A stretch of DNA of 64,000 nucleotides from a halophilic archaeon. GTDB lineage: Archaea > Halobacteriota > Halobacteria > Halobacteriales > Haladaptataceae. Position numbers and translations under genes: made by a program. The notes beneath the pieces were generated by a model. That model saw only the letters and a program-made list of their open reading frames with translations. It ran no database searches and had not been told where the DNA came from. Every line of letters starts with the position of its first letter. Within the stretch, counting starts at the first letter, position 1. Where the stretch lies: contig QNGA01000001.1 of assembly GCA_003298465.1 (NCBI GenBank), positions 372,001-436,000 on the forward strand, given 5' to 3'. Positions 1 to 8,150 of the stretch are shown here, piece by piece.

Positions 1-66
1 GCCACAGCGCGGGCACTGCTGGCTCTCCGTCGAACCGTCGTCGCCGTAGAGCTCGTGGCGCGCCAT
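1..66 (-). CDS. rps27ae: 30S ribosomal protein S27ae (partial, runs off left edge)
   Basis: Only the first 22 codons are inside the window. They read MARHELYGDDGSTESQQCPR followed by CG, the usual start of haloarchaeal S27ae, including the first Cys-x2-Cys of its zinc ribbon. The product is a small zinc-binding protein of the ribosomal small subunit. Its ATG shares one base with the TAA stop of rps24e (TAATG), so the two are translationally coupled. The remaining part of the zinc ribbon lies beyond base 1. Confidence 0.9.
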   Translation of the reverse strand, partial: MARHELYGDDGSTESQQCPRCG

Positions 67-395
67 TATTCGGCCTCCTCCGCCTCGGTATCGCCCTCGG
101 CGTCGGCGTCTGCGTCGGCGGTGATCTTGTTGCGTTCGAGCATGTGGTCCTGTTCGACGTCGCGGGCGTGTTCGGGACTGTCGTACACTTTCGCGTAGCC
201 GACCGTCTTGCGCATCCCGAACTTCGTGTTCATCTCGTGAACGACGACCTCGTCGGCGTCCTTGTCGAGTTTCGCCGCGAGGCTGTCGCGAACCGACAGC
301 CGTGACGGGGTCGCGTCGTCGTGAACGATCTGGAACCGCACTTCGGACCGGTGGAGCATGGGATTTTGCTCCTCCGAGAGGATTTCGACTTCCAT
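66..395 (-). CDS. rps24e: 30S ribosomal protein S24e
   Basis: A 109-residue small-subunit ribosomal protein. The sequence carries the family core: MEVEILSEEQNPMLHRSEV at the start, a central R-x-S-V-R-D basic patch and the VVHEMNTKFGMRKTVGYAKV strand near residues 55-75. The last 20 residues are an acidic Asp/Glu/Ala tail, a common haloarchaeal extension. I start it at the ATG at 395; an in-frame GTG at 404 would add only three residues. It is cotranscribed with rps27ae, with the one-base stop/start overlap. Confidence 0.93.
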   Translation of the reverse strand: MEVEILSEEQNPMLHRSEVRFQIVHDDATPSRLSVRDSLAAKLDKDADEVVVHEMNTKFGMRKTVGYAKVYDSPEHARDVEQDHMLERNKITADADADAEGDTEAEEAE

Positions 396-435
396 GTGTA
401 ACACTCAGTTGTACACTGTTTCTCCCCGAAGCGTG

Positions 436-446
436 TAAAAGGATTT
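436..446 (-). promoter_or_regulatory. TATA box for rps24e-rps27ae
   Basis: An AT-rich element reading CCTTTTACACG on the minus strand lies about 45 bases upstream of the rps24e ATG in an otherwise GC-rich gap. It predicts transcription starting near 413 and a short leader. It suggests the ribosomal pair has its own promoter, separate from the genes further upstream in the cluster. Confidence 0.45.
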
Positions 447-540
447 CGAAGTGAGCGATTACGACGGTGAGACGCGCGAACGCCCGCGCTTCTCGCCGGT
501 CCGGCCGCGGCGGGAATTTTACAGCCGGGAGTAACGGAAA

Positions 541-1188
541 CTATACGGGCAACCACGGCGACGTCAGGTCTCGACCCGTGAAGTGCCACCGTTCCTGGCC
601 GCCGTCGGCGGCCCGGTACTCGATGACGGCGTCGAACAGCGACGCGAACGCCTCGACCGTCTCGTGGTCGCGCTCGTAGGGGAGGACGAAGTGGCCCATC
701 CCGTTCGCACCCCGGACCTGGCCGGTCACGATGCCCAGAAACTGGCGGACGACCCTGCGGTCGTACCTGTTCACCAGCGCCGAAAGAGAGTCGAGACAGA
801 CGCGCAGTTCGCCCGGTTCCAGTCCGCCGCTCTCGGTGTCGAACGACGTTACCGCCTCCGAGATGGCCGACCCGAGTTCGGCGAGGCCGTCGTCGACGTG
901 GCGTCCGGGAATCTCCGGGTCGACGCCTCGCGGTTCGGCGCCGTACGTGACGAACCGGACGGTCTCCACCGCGTCGGCGGTCGGCAGGCGACCGCCGGAC
1001 GAGCGGGCCGACCCGGCGAGCACCACCAGTCGGTAGCGGCGCTCGTTCGTGTCGCCCAGTAGCTTCCGGCTGGCCGCCGTCAGCACGGAGTCGGGGACGG
1101 CTCCGACGAGCAACAAGTTACAGCCCCGGCGCTTGAGGCGCTGGAGTGTTCGCGTGAACTCCGCCTCGACGCTCGGGTCGTCGCCCAT
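541..1188 (-). CDS. Haloarchaeal DUF7504/HTR-like protein (stand-alone)
   Basis: A 215-residue soluble protein. Its start (RRGCNLLLVGAVPDSVLTAA, residues 20-39) and end (MGHFVLPYERD, then RWHFTGRD) match a second protein in this window at 28016-28945 along most of its length. The fold is probably a RecA/KaiC-like core that has lost the P-loop: I see no Walker A motif. Such proteins in haloarchaea are loosely linked to signal transduction; the exact function is unknown. It sits between the dephospho-CoA kinase gene and rps24e, interrupting a widely conserved gene order, and has its own TATA box. The DUF number is from memory. Confidence 0.7.
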   Translation of the reverse strand: MGDDPSVEAEFTRTLQRLKRRGCNLLLVGAVPDSVLTAASRKLLGDTNERRYRLVVLAGSARSSGGRLPTADAVETVRFVTYGAEPRGVDPEIPGRHVDDGLAELGSAISEAVTSFDTESGGLEPGELRVCLDSLSALVNRYDRRVVRQFLGIVTGQVRGANGMGHFVLPYERDHETVEAFASLFDAVIEYRAADGGQERWHFTGRDLTSPWLPV

Positions 1189-1213
1189 CGTCGCATGCTG
1201 ACATCTCTTGAGC

Positions 1214-1220
1214 TATAAAT
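1214..1220 (-). promoter_or_regulatory. TATA box of the DUF7504-like gene
   Basis: ATTTATA on the minus strand is centred 29 bases before the ATG at 1188, so the transcript should be leaderless or nearly so. It marks this gene as an independent transcription unit inside the ribosomal/polymerase cluster. Confidence 0.6.
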
Positions 1221-1457
1221 TTTTCTAGTCTTCGACAGCGGATTTACTCGGCATCGTATTATATCGGCCGTTCGGTGACAATCTTTCGAATCCTCGTCCC
1301 CGGCAGGGGCCTGGCGGGCGCGCTCACGAGTCGGGGGCCGACGCCAGCGAGAGAAGCGTTCCGCGAGTGAAAAGCCGAGACTGAAAAGCCACGAGCGAAA
1401 ACCGAGCGTTCTCCGGACGTCGAGATTCCGCGCGAGGGTCGGGTTCGAGCCGCGTCG

Positions 1458-2039
1458 TCAGTCGGCGAGTACGTCGAAGAGTCGGTCGGGGTCGCCGTCC
1501 ATCCGCGACAGTATGTCCCGCACCGCCGCGCGTGCGTCCTCGCCCACGCGAACGTGGACCATCCCCTCGTCCGGTTGACCGTAGACGACGCTCGCCCCCT
1601 CGGGCGCGGCCAGCACCGCGGGGAGCGCGGCGAGGTCCTCCTCGCCCGAGACGGCAATCACGGTCTTCTCCGGCGCGTCGACGGCGGCGGCGAGCGCGTC
1701 GAGCAGGTCCGCGGTCAGCGTCCCGGCGGGGTTCGTGACCGTGACCCGGCGGGCGTCGTCGCTGACCGCCGCTTCGACCTCGGGAGCGACCGTCTCGCGC
1801 TTCGTCAGGCCGTCGACGAGCGCCACGTCCGGCGTGACGCCGGCGCGTTCGAGGTGGTAGGTGACCACGTCGCCGACGGCGACGAGCGGGTCGCCCGCGT
1901 CCGCGAGCAGTCGCTCGGCGTCCGTGACGACGGGACCCAGCGGCTCCTTCAGTTCGGTGCGCATCGCCTCGGGGAGCGAGACGACGACGTCGCTTCCGGC
2001 GCCGTCGCTCCCGTCGGCGGACCGTGGTTCGTCGGTCAC
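1458..2039 (-). CDS. GTP-dependent dephospho-CoA kinase (DUF359 family)
   Basis: Catalyses the last step of archaeal coenzyme A synthesis, phosphorylating dephospho-CoA with GTP. The 193-residue protein shows the DUF359 (PF04019) signatures in order: GDVVT at 56-60, DGLTKRE at 76-82, NPAGT at 103-107, SGEEDL at 131-136 and YGQPDEGMV at 153-161. In the characterised Thermococcus enzyme the conserved Asp, Lys and Glu residues in these motifs form the active site. The first 18 residues are a low-complexity acidic leader. It follows spt4 after only one base and is surely part of the aIF2-gamma operon. Confidence 0.9.
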   Translation of the reverse strand: MTDEPRSADGSDGAGSDVVVSLPEAMRTELKEPLGPVVTDAERLLADAGDPLVAVGDVVTYHLERAGVTPDVALVDGLTKRETVAPEVEAAVSDDARRVTVTNPAGTLTADLLDALAAAVDAPEKTVIAVSGEEDLAALPAVLAAPEGASVVYGQPDEGMVHVRVGEDARAAVRDILSRMDGDPDRLFDVLAD

Positions 2040-2040
2040 G

Positions 2041-2238
2041 TTACCGGACCTTCAGCGCGTAGCTGCCCGCTTCCGTGACCTCCATCTCCTCGGCGATTTC
2101 GCTCTCCTCGGGATGCGCGATGACGACGTACCCGCTCCAGTCCTCGGTGAGGCTGCTCGACCCGCAGATGGGACACAGCTCCTCGTCGGGTTCGACGACG
2201 GCGTGACACTCCCGGCAGGCGAGTCGGTCGCTGGCCAT
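2041..2238 (-). CDS. spt4: Transcription elongation factor Spt4 (RNA polymerase subunit E'')
   Basis: A 65-residue zinc-finger protein that pairs with Spt5 to clamp elongating RNA polymerase. Cys8-x2-Cys11 and Cys22-x2-Cys25 form the zinc site, followed by the Spt4 strand LTEDWSGYVVIAHPEES. I start at the ATG at 2238; a GTG two codons earlier exists, but a GGTGAG ribosome site seven bases before the ATG fits better. The gene begins right at the end of rpo7, whose stop lies three bases before this ATG. Confidence 0.92.
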   Translation of the reverse strand: MASDRLACRECHAVVEPDEELCPICGSSSLTEDWSGYVVIAHPEESEIAEEMEVTEAGSYALKVR

Positions 2239-2240
2239 CG

Positions 2241-2813
2241 TCACTCACCTTCCGTGGTCGCCTGGCGTTTCTGGCGGTCCTCTTCCAGCCAGCCGTGCTT
2301 GCCGAGTCCGACCTGCTTCGCGGTGAGACCGATCTTGCTCTCGCGCGGATTGCGCTCGTCGATGCTCTTGGTGACGATGCGCGCCCGGACGCTGTCGCCG
2401 ACGCCGAGCGTGCGGTTCGACTCCCGGGAGGCGAGCTGCTGGTTCTCCTCGTCGAACGCGAGATACTCGTCGGAAATCTGGGAGACGTGCAACAGGCCGT
2501 CGACGGGACCGATGCCGACGAACGCCCCGAAGTTGACGACCTCGACGACCTCGCCGTCGACGACTTCCTGCATCTGGGGGTCGAACGTGACCGCGTCGAA
2601 CTCGGCCTCGTAGTAGACGCCGGGCCGGTTCGGCAGCACCGCGCCTTGCCCGATGTCGTGGACCTTGGTGACGCTGACGACGCTCCCCACGTCCTCGTCC
2701 ATCCTGCCTTCGAGTTTGTCCTGCAGTAGCCGCTGCACCAGTTCCGGCGATACGTCCGCGAGGAACTGGGGGGGCACCTCGACCGTATCTTTCAATCTAA
2801 CCCGTTTGTACAT
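2241..2813 (-). CDS. rpo7: DNA-directed RNA polymerase subunit Rpo7 (E')
   Basis: This 190-residue stalk subunit of archaeal RNA polymerase binds Rpo4 and emerging RNA. The N-terminal tip domain (MYKRVRLKDTVEVPPQF, residues 1-80) is followed by an S1 RNA-binding domain at about 82-165, with the typical VVNFGAFVGIGPVDGLLHVS strand. Length matches the family (about 190 residues). It lies one base downstream of the PIN-domain gene and just before spt4, the standard archaeal arrangement. Confidence 0.94.
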   Translation of the reverse strand: MYKRVRLKDTVEVPPQFLADVSPELVQRLLQDKLEGRMDEDVGSVVSVTKVHDIGQGAVLPNRPGVYYEAEFDAVTFDPQMQEVVDGEVVEVVNFGAFVGIGPVDGLLHVSQISDEYLAFDEENQQLASRESNRTLGVGDSVRARIVTKSIDERNPRESKIGLTAKQVGLGKHGWLEEDRQKRQATTEGE

Positions 2814-2814
2814 G

Positions 2815-3189
2815 CTAAGGTTTGCTAATTGCGAGTTTGTTCTGGGCCCTTATATGAATTACCGGAACGCCGGCGTCGAGCAGGCGTTCCCGCAAGGGCG
2901 CGTCGTTCGTGACGACGTAGTCGAACCGTGGACCGAGTTCGACCAGCGCGTCGTCGGCGTACGATACCTCGTGGTCGACGGTTCGACACCGCGTCGCCAG
3001 GTCCGCGCCCACGCTCGCCGCGGTGGCCTCCTCGCCGCCGCCCTGCGAGAGCGAGTCGAGTTCCTCGACCACGGCGCGGGGGACGACGCAGTCGTAGTCG
3101 CCCACCACGCGGTCGAGTTCGTCGAACAGTCTGACGCCGGCTTCGACCGGCATCATGAGGGCGCTGGTGTCCATGGCGACGACCGTCAT
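2815..3189 (-). CDS. PIN-domain ribonuclease-like protein (Fcf1/Utp24 type)
   Basis: A 124-residue single PIN domain. The four acidic positions expected for metal-dependent RNA cleavage are visible: Asp7 in AMDTSAL, Glu42/Glu43, Asp79/Asp80 and Asp96 in VTNDAPL. In archaea this gene is normally found between aIF2-gamma and rpo7, and it is related to the eukaryotic rRNA-processing factor Fcf1, so a role in ribosomal RNA maturation is likely rather than toxin activity. No antitoxin-like partner is next to it. Its ATG directly follows the TAG stop of aIF2-gamma. Confidence 0.85.
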   Translation of the reverse strand: MTVVAMDTSALMMPVEAGVRLFDELDRVVGDYDCVVPRAVVEELDSLSQGGGEEATAASVGADLATRCRTVDHEVSYADDALVELGPRFDYVVTNDAPLRERLLDAGVPVIHIRAQNKLAISKP

Positions 3190-4422
3190 CTAGTCTTTGA
3201 GGGTACCGATGCCGATGAGCCGCCAGCGAGCGCCGATGCGGCGGTTGATGGCGATCTTCGCTCCCTCGGGCGCACAGACGGGGCGCTTGAGCGCGACCTC
3301 GCACTCGCCCTCGCGCGCGCTGGTGACAGACCCGACGGTCGTCGCGGTGCCGACGGTCAGCATCAGCGGTTCGCCGGTCGATATCTCGTCGACGTCCTCG
3401 TCGTCGAGACCGACGAGGCGGTCGAGGAGGTCCACCTCCATCGTGAACTGCCGCCACGTCGGCGGCAGCGTCCCGGGCGGGCCGGCGACCTGGCCGGCCA
3501 GCGCGTCGCCCTTCGTGAGGCTCGGGTCCAGTCCGGTACCGACGCCGAGCAGACCGCCCGGCGTCACCTCGTCGACGGTCTCGCCGCCCGCCTGGAGCGA
3601 GCGCACCTCGGTCTGGATGGGTTCCCAGTCCGTCTGGCCGCCCTCCTCGACCTCGCGGCCGGGGCGCAGTTCGAGTTCGTCACCCGACTCCAGGTTCCCC
3701 TGGACGAGGCTCCCGCCGAGAACGCCGCCCATCAGGCCGTCCCAGGTGGTGCCGGGACGGTTGATGTCGAAGCTCCGGGCCACGTACATCTGCGGGTCGG
3801 CGTCCGGGTCGCGGTCCGGCGTCGGAATCTCCTCCTCGACCGCCTGCATCAGGAGGTCGACGTTGACCTCCTGCTGGGCGCTGATGGGGACGATGGGGGC
3901 GTCTTCGGCGACGGTCCCCTCGACGAACTCCTGAATCTGTTCGTAGTTCTGGCGGGCCTGGTCGCGGTTGACCAGGTCTATCTTGTTCTGGGCGATGACG
4001 ATGTTGTCGATGCCGATGATGTCGAGCGCCATCAGGTGCTCCTCGGTCTGGGCCTGCGGGACGGGTTCGCTGGCGCTCACGACGAGCACCGCGCCGTCCA
4101 TGATGGCCGCTCCCGACAGCATCGTCGCCATTAGCGTCTCGTGACCGGGCGCGTCGACGAACGAGACGGTGCGGATCGGCTCGCTCTGGGAGCCGTCCGG
4201 GCACGTCTCGTCGACGGTGTAGCAGTCCGGTTCGTCCAGGTCGGGACAGCGTCGGAACGTGGCGTCGGCGTATCCGAGGCGGATAGAGATCCCCCGCTTC
4301 ATCTCCTCGGAGTGCTGGTCGGTCCATTCGCCAGAGAGCGCCTGAACCAGCGTCGTCTTTCCGTGGTCGACGTGGCCGACGAGTCCGATGTTCACCTCCG
4401 GTTGGTTGTGGTTTTCAGTCAA
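3190..4422 (-). CDS. eif2g: Translation initiation factor aIF2 subunit gamma
   Basis: The GTPase that brings initiator tRNA to the small subunit. The 410-residue protein has a P-loop GHVDHGKT at 16-23, DAPGH at 90-94 and NKID at 146-149, a zinc-knuckle-like cysteine group (Cys59, Cys67, Cys74), then the two EF-Tu-like beta barrels. The start is a TTG, preceded at five bases by a perfect AGGAGGT ribosome site; no better ATG or GTG is available before the [13 protein letters not shown] strand. It heads the operon eif2g-PIN-rpo7-spt4-dephospho-CoA kinase. Confidence 0.96.
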   Translation of the reverse strand: MTENHNQPEVNIGLVGHVDHGKTTLVQALSGEWTDQHSEEMKRGISIRLGYADATFRRCPDLDEPDCYTVDETCPDGSQSEPIRTVSFVDAPGHETLMATMLSGAAIMDGAVLVVSASEPVPQAQTEEHLMALDIIGIDNIVIAQNKIDLVNRDQARQNYEQIQEFVEGTVAEDAPIVPISAQQEVNVDLLMQAVEEEIPTPDRDPDADPQMYVARSFDINRPGTTWDGLMGGVLGGSLVQGNLESGDELELRPGREVEEGGQTDWEPIQTEVRSLQAGGETVDEVTPGGLLGVGTGLDPSLTKGDALAGQVAGPPGTLPPTWRQFTMEVDLLDRLVGLDDEDVDEISTGEPLMLTVGTATTVGSVTSAREGECEVALKRPVCAPEGAKIAINRRIGARWRLIGIGTLKD

Positions 4423-4427
4423 CGTTT

Positions 4428-4434
4428 ACCTCCT
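4428..4434 (-). promoter_or_regulatory. Strong ribosome binding site for the TTG start of eif2g
   Basis: AGGAGGT on the minus strand, five bases before TTG at 4422. It decides the start of aIF2-gamma. Full Shine-Dalgarno matches are uncommon in this window, where most first genes look leaderless. Confidence 0.75.
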
Positions 4435-4469
4435 GAGAGTAATTTGGTGTAGATTCGCCCCGAACGACT

Positions 4470-4477
4470 GATAAACC
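4470..4477 (-). promoter_or_regulatory. TATA box of the eif2g operon
   Basis: GGTTTATC on the minus strand predicts transcription from about 4446, giving a leader of about 25 bases that includes the AGGAGGT site. It serves the whole operon down to the dephospho-CoA kinase gene. Confidence 0.55.
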
Positions 4478-4538
4478 TGCTGTTCTAGAACGGACGCCGG
4501 AACGTGACAAGGATATAACCAAAACGAAATACACGGAA

Positions 4539-4548
4539 GGTTTTAGCC
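4539..4548 (+). promoter_or_regulatory. TATA box for the winged-helix gene at 4571
   Basis: GGTTTTAGCC is centred 27 bases before the ATG at 4571, so the transcript is probably leaderless. A second AT-rich element, ATATAA near 4513-4518, lies further upstream. Confidence 0.5.
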
Positions 4549-4570
4549 GCCCCTCGTCGAGAGTTGACAT

Positions 4571-5497
4571 ATGAGCAGCGAAACTGGCGAATCGAGCTTT
4601 CAGGACTGCGAGGACTGTCTGGCTCCGGCGGAGGCGTTCTCCGTCATCGCCAACGAGACCCGGCTCTCCATCCTCGAAGCCCTCTGGCAGTCGCCCGAGC
4701 GGCCGGTCAGTTTCTCGGAGCTCCGCAAGGAGGTCGAGATGCGCGACAGCGCGCAGTTCAACTACCACCTCCAGCAGCTGACCGACCACTTCGTGGTCCA
4801 GACCGACGCTGGCTACGACTTCCGGCAGGCCGGCAAGAAGGTCGTCCGGGCCGTCCTCGCCGGGTCGTTCAACGAGCGCCCCCAGGTGAAGCCCATCGAG
4901 TTGAGCGAGACGTGCGTCGACTGCGGGGCGCCGCTCCGGGCCGACTACCGCGACGAGATGCTCGGCATCGAGTGTCCCGACTGCGGGAAGCCCCACGGGC
5001 GCTATCCGTTCCCGCCGGGCGGCCTGAACGACCGCACCGACGACGAGGTGATGGACGCGTTCAACCAGCGCGTGCGCCACCTCCACTGCCTGGCGGCCGA
5101 CGGCGTCTGCCCCGAGTGCAACGGGAAGATGGGAACGACCATCACCCGCGACACCGAGGACCTGCTCGGACTCGAAGTCCGCGTCGACCACCGCTGCCAG
5201 CAGTGTCACCACCAGCTGTACTCCGCGGTCGGACTCTCCCTGCTGGACCAGTCCGAGGTCGTCACCTTCCACCGCGACCACGGCATCGACCTCTGTACGA
5301 AACCGTACTGGGGCCTCGCGTGGTGCGTCAGCGACGAGTACACGACCGTACTCTCGACCGACCCCTGGAAGATACGGGTGACGATTCCGCTGGACGACGA
5401 GGAACTGCGGGTCACCCTCGACGGCGACCTCGCGGTGCTCGGTACGGAGCGCGTCGACGCGACGACCGCACCGGACGCGAAACAGCCGGTTTCGTAG
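4571..5497 (+). CDS. Winged-helix transcription regulator with zinc ribbons
   Basis: A 308-residue DNA-binding protein. Residues 18-95 form an ArsR-like winged helix (FSVIANETRLSILEAL, then FSELRKEVEM and FNYHLQQLTDHF). Two zinc-ribbon pairs follow: CVDCG with CPDCG near 116-140, and CPEC with CQQC near 182-217. The C-terminal domain, about 90 residues, is an uncharacterised haloarchaeal domain (DUF7351-like by memory). A transcription regulator whose effector is unknown. It is divergent from the aIF2-gamma operon and stands alone. Confidence 0.8.
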   Translation: MSSETGESSFQDCEDCLAPAEAFSVIANETRLSILEALWQSPERPVSFSELRKEVEMRDSAQFNYHLQQLTDHFVVQTDAGYDFRQAGKKVVRAVLAGSFNERPQVKPIELSETCVDCGAPLRADYRDEMLGIECPDCGKPHGRYPFPPGGLNDRTDDEVMDAFNQRVRHLHCLAADGVCPECNGKMGTTITRDTEDLLGLEVRVDHRCQQCHHQLYSAVGLSLLDQSEVVTFHRDHGIDLCTKPYWGLAWCVSDEYTTVLSTDPWKIRVTIPLDDEELRVTLDGDLAVLGTERVDATTAPDAKQPVS

Positions 5498-5793
5498 CTC
5501 GGCCGCTTCTCCGGGGCCGTCCCCGGACGCTCGCGTCCCTGCTGAAGGCGCTCCTGCTCGTCGGCGGCGTCGTCCTCGCCGGAGTCGGTCTGACGTCCCT
5601 CACCGCACTCGTGCCGATGGGTGTCGCCGCCGTGCCCGTCGCCTAGTGACGAGCGTCGCCGTCTCTGCTGCGCTTCCGTTCGTCGTCCGGTCGCGGGTCT
5701 CCGCCCTCGAACGGTTCCAGTAGCGAGCGCCACGGCCGGCCCGGCGAAAACGCTTATCGAACTCCGCGCCGCTCTGTATCGTTGGGGGATACC
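5498..5793. other. Intergenic stretch without a supported gene
   Basis: About 300 bases between two plus-strand genes. One plus-strand frame ending in TAG at 5646 encodes a hydrophobic run (LLKALLLVGGVVLAGVGL) like a small membrane protein, but it has no ATG, GTG or TTG start before the hydrophobic part, so I do not call it. An AT-rich CGCTTATCG near 5751 may be the promoter of the small gene at 5794. Confidence 0.4.
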
Positions 5794-5991
5794 ATGTGTC
5801 ATCCTCGGGACCACCGAAGTGAGGAGTACGAATCGACCAGCGAAACTGAGCGCGACCCGATTCCCGACTGGAAGCGCGAGCGGTTCCCGGACGACGACCG
5901 GCGCGAGGACGAGGAGTGGGAGCGGCAGAAGCGGCGGAAGCGCGACGGACTTATTGCGCGGGTGACTACCAGCGTCGCCTCGCTGTTCTAG
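5794..5991 (+). CDS. Small conserved haloarchaeal protein, function unknown
   Basis: A 65-residue highly charged protein (MCHPRDHRSEEYE at the start, then a long run of Asp/Glu/Arg and Lys, ending in a short hydrophobic tail LIARVTTSVASLF). I choose the ATG at 5794, which has GGGGGA just upstream, over the TTG at 5782. The tail may be an amphipathic membrane-surface helix. No domain is recognised. It is followed by a nuclease-like gene on the same strand. Confidence 0.6.
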   Translation: MCHPRDHRSEEYESTSETERDPIPDWKRERFPDDDRREDEEWERQKRRKRDGLIARVTTSVASLF

Positions 5992-6107
5992 GACGGGATC
6001 ACGTCGCAATCGGGGAGGGGCCCCGGGCCGACCACCGACGGGCGCCGCCCTTCCTCGAACTCGCCGACAGCGAACGGCTTTTCTCGCGCGCGTTCGTGGT
6101 GGCAGTC

Positions 6108-7064
6108 GTGCGAGAGTACCCGTTCGAACTGGCGCTGTGCGCCCACCTCGAGGCGACGACCGACCGGGTCGTCGCCCGGCAGATCGGTGCGGGCGTCCAC
6201 GCGCCCGGCAATCGGGTGCTCGACGTGGTCTGCGTCGAACCGGGACCGGAGTTCGAGGAGCGCGCGGCGCTGACGAGCGAGACCATCCCGCCGCTGGCCG
6301 TCGAGAGCGAGGCGGGCGTCGGCCGGGCGCGCCCCTGGCGCGACGCCGTCGACGCCTCCGCCGACCACGCCCGGCGCGTCGTCGACCGGGCGGTCGAGGT
6401 CGGGTTCTTCGAGCGCGAGCGCCGGGGCGGCCGCGAGCACGTCCGGCAGGTCGCGCGGTACCCCGACTGGGTCGGTCGCCTCGTCGGCGTCGAGAACAAG
6501 CCCGACCTCGGCGACCCCGGCGACCTCGAAACCCAACTTCGGAAGGACGTGGGCCTCGCGCTCGTCGACGAGATCGTGCTGGCGACCGAGAGCTACGTCA
6601 CCCGCGCGCACCGCAACCGCCTCCCCGACGAGGTCGGGGTCTGGCGCTTCGACCCGGAGACGGGCGAGCGCGAGGTCGTCCGCGAGGCCGAACCGCTCGC
6701 GACCGACGAGGCGGGCGTCGAACTGCTCGACGTCCACCCCGGTCGCGCGGACGTGCGCGTCGCCAGTGCCGACGCGAAGGCGCGACGACGCCGGCGGATG
6801 GCCGAGCGCGCCTACGGCAAGGGCTGGCGACCCGACGCCCTCCCCGCCTGCGCCGAGGCCGCGGTGCGCGACGGCGGCCTCCCGCACTGTCGCTGGAAGG
6901 GGACGGTCGTCGACCCCCGCGAGTGCGGCCCGGCGTGTCCGGGCCACGACCCGGCCGACCCGCCCGAGTTCGACGCCGACGCCGAGCGCGACGACCGCTC
7001 GCCCTGGGTCGCCGACCCGGAGGGCCGCGCCCGACGACCGGCCGGTCTCGACCGGTTCGGGTAG
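6108..7064 (+). CDS. DUF5787 protein, probable PD-(D/E)XK nuclease fold
   Basis: A 318-residue haloarchaeal protein. I start at GTG 6108 because homologues begin with MREYPFELALCAHLE; GTGs at 6096 and 6099 are alternatives. Residues 119-131 read PDWVGRLVGVENK, a textbook PD-x(n)-(D/E)-x-K spacing, followed by Q143 in LETQLRKD, as in RecB/Cas4-type nucleases. The C-terminus has several cysteines (CAEA, HCRW, ECGPACPG) that may bind zinc or an iron-sulphur cluster. Family assignment is by memory; nuclease activity is inference only. It precedes thyA but has a gap and separate promoter between. Confidence 0.7.
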   Translation: MREYPFELALCAHLEATTDRVVARQIGAGVHAPGNRVLDVVCVEPGPEFEERAALTSETIPPLAVESEAGVGRARPWRDAVDASADHARRVVDRAVEVGFFERERRGGREHVRQVARYPDWVGRLVGVENKPDLGDPGDLETQLRKDVGLALVDEIVLATESYVTRAHRNRLPDEVGVWRFDPETGEREVVREAEPLATDEAGVELLDVHPGRADVRVASADAKARRRRRMAERAYGKGWRPDALPACAEAAVRDGGLPHCRWKGTVVDPRECGPACPGHDPADPPEFDADAERDDRSPWVADPEGRARRPAGLDRFG

Positions 7065-7128
7065 CCTCCGTCAGTCAGGGTAGTACAACACGCGAACGTT
7101 CGCCCGGGCCGACGGTGTATCCGACAAC

Positions 7129-7138
7129 CCTTTTATCC
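7129..7138 (+). promoter_or_regulatory. TATA box of thyA-folA
   Basis: CCTTTTATCC is centred about 25 bases before the thyA ATG at 7158, predicting a leaderless bicistronic thyA-folA transcript. Confidence 0.6.
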
Positions 7139-7157
7139 ACAGTGCGAACCGTCGCCT

Positions 7158-8150
7158 ATGGAGCAGTATCTCGGACTCGTCGAGCGCATCCTCCGGGACG
7201 GGACGTACAAGCCCAACCGGACCGGCGTCGACACCGTCTCGTCGTTCAGCCAGCACTACGAGGTGGACCTCCGGGAGGGCTTCCCCCTCCTGACGACGAA
7301 GCGGATGGACGGGTTCCGCTGGGACTCGATGATCCACGAACTGCTGTGGTATCTCTCCGGCGAGGAACACGTCCGGAACCTCCGCGAGGAGACCGGCATC
7401 TGGGACGAGTGGGCGGACGAGGAGGGGCACCTCGACACGGCCTATGGGCGCTTCTGGCGGCGCTTCCCCGTCCCCGAGGAGGGGCTGTCCGGCGAGTCGT
7501 GGCCCGAGGACGACCACCGCTGGCGGAACGACGACGGCACCTTCGACCAGATTCGGTACGCCATCGACCAGTTGCGGGAGAACCCCCGCTCGCGGCGCAT
7601 CGTGGTCAGCGCCTGGCACCCCGCGAACGCGGCGGTCAGCACCCTGCCGCCCTGCCACTACACCTTCGTCTTCAACGTCCAGGGCGACCGGCTGAACCTC
7701 CACCTCACCCAGCGCTCGGGCGACGTGGCGCTCGGCATCCCGTTCAACGTCGCCGCGTACGCCCTTCTCGCCACCGTCGTCGCGCGCCAGACCGGCTTCG
7801 AGGTCGGCTCGTTCGCCCACACCGTCGTCGACGCACACGCCTACTGCGGCGAGGGAGAGCGCGGCGAGTGGTACCGCGACAACCTGCCCGAACTCCAGGA
7901 GCGCATCGCCGGCGTTGAGTCCCGCGAGGAGTTCTCCGACGTGCGCGACTGGCTCGACGCCGAAGCGCCGGGCGACAACGACGATAGAATGGACCACGTG
8001 CCCGGCCTGCTCACCCAGCTCTCCCGCGAGCCGAAGTCCCGCCCCAGTATCGAGGTGGACGCCGACTCGCTCGCCGACCTGGAGTACGAGGACGTTCGCC
8101 TCCGCGACTACGACGCTCACCCCGGCATCTCCTTCGGGGTCGCGGAGTGA
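7158..8150 (+). CDS. thyA: Thymidylate synthase
   Basis: Methylates dUMP to dTMP with methylenetetrahydrofolate. Arg21 (RTG loop), catalytic Cys166 in LPPCHYTFVFNV, QRSGD at 185-189 and the LGIPFN strand are all present. At 330 residues it is longer than the 264-residue E. coli enzyme because of an insertion around 85-130 and a longer C-terminal part. The last conserved DAH motif reads DAHAY where bacteria have DAHIY. Its TGA overlaps the ATG of folA, so dTMP synthesis and dihydrofolate recycling are coupled. Confidence 0.95.
   Translation: MEQYLGLVERILRDGTYKPNRTGVDTVSSFSQHYEVDLREGFPLLTTKRMDGFRWDSMIHELLWYLSGEEHVRNLREETGIWDEWADEEGHLDTAYGRFWRRFPVPEEGLSGESWPEDDHRWRNDDGTFDQIRYAIDQLRENPRSRRIVVSAWHPANAAVSTLPPCHYTFVFNVQGDRLNLHLTQRSGDVALGIPFNVAAYALLATVVARQTGFEVGSFAHTVVDAHAYCGEGERGEWYRDNLPELQERIAGVESREEFSDVRDWLDAEAPGDNDDRMDHVPGLLTQLSREPKSRPSIEVDADSLADLEYEDVRLRDYDAHPGISFGVAE

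Noticed and set aside
2815..3189. PIN-domain gene as a VapC toxin
   Set aside because: No antitoxin gene is adjacent and the place between aIF2-gamma and rpo7 is the conserved site of the Fcf1-like protein.
5500..5646. Hydrophobic run of about 30 codons on the plus strand that looks like a membrane peptide
   Set aside because: No ATG, GTG or TTG start is found before the hydrophobic part, and no ribosome site or TATA box fits.
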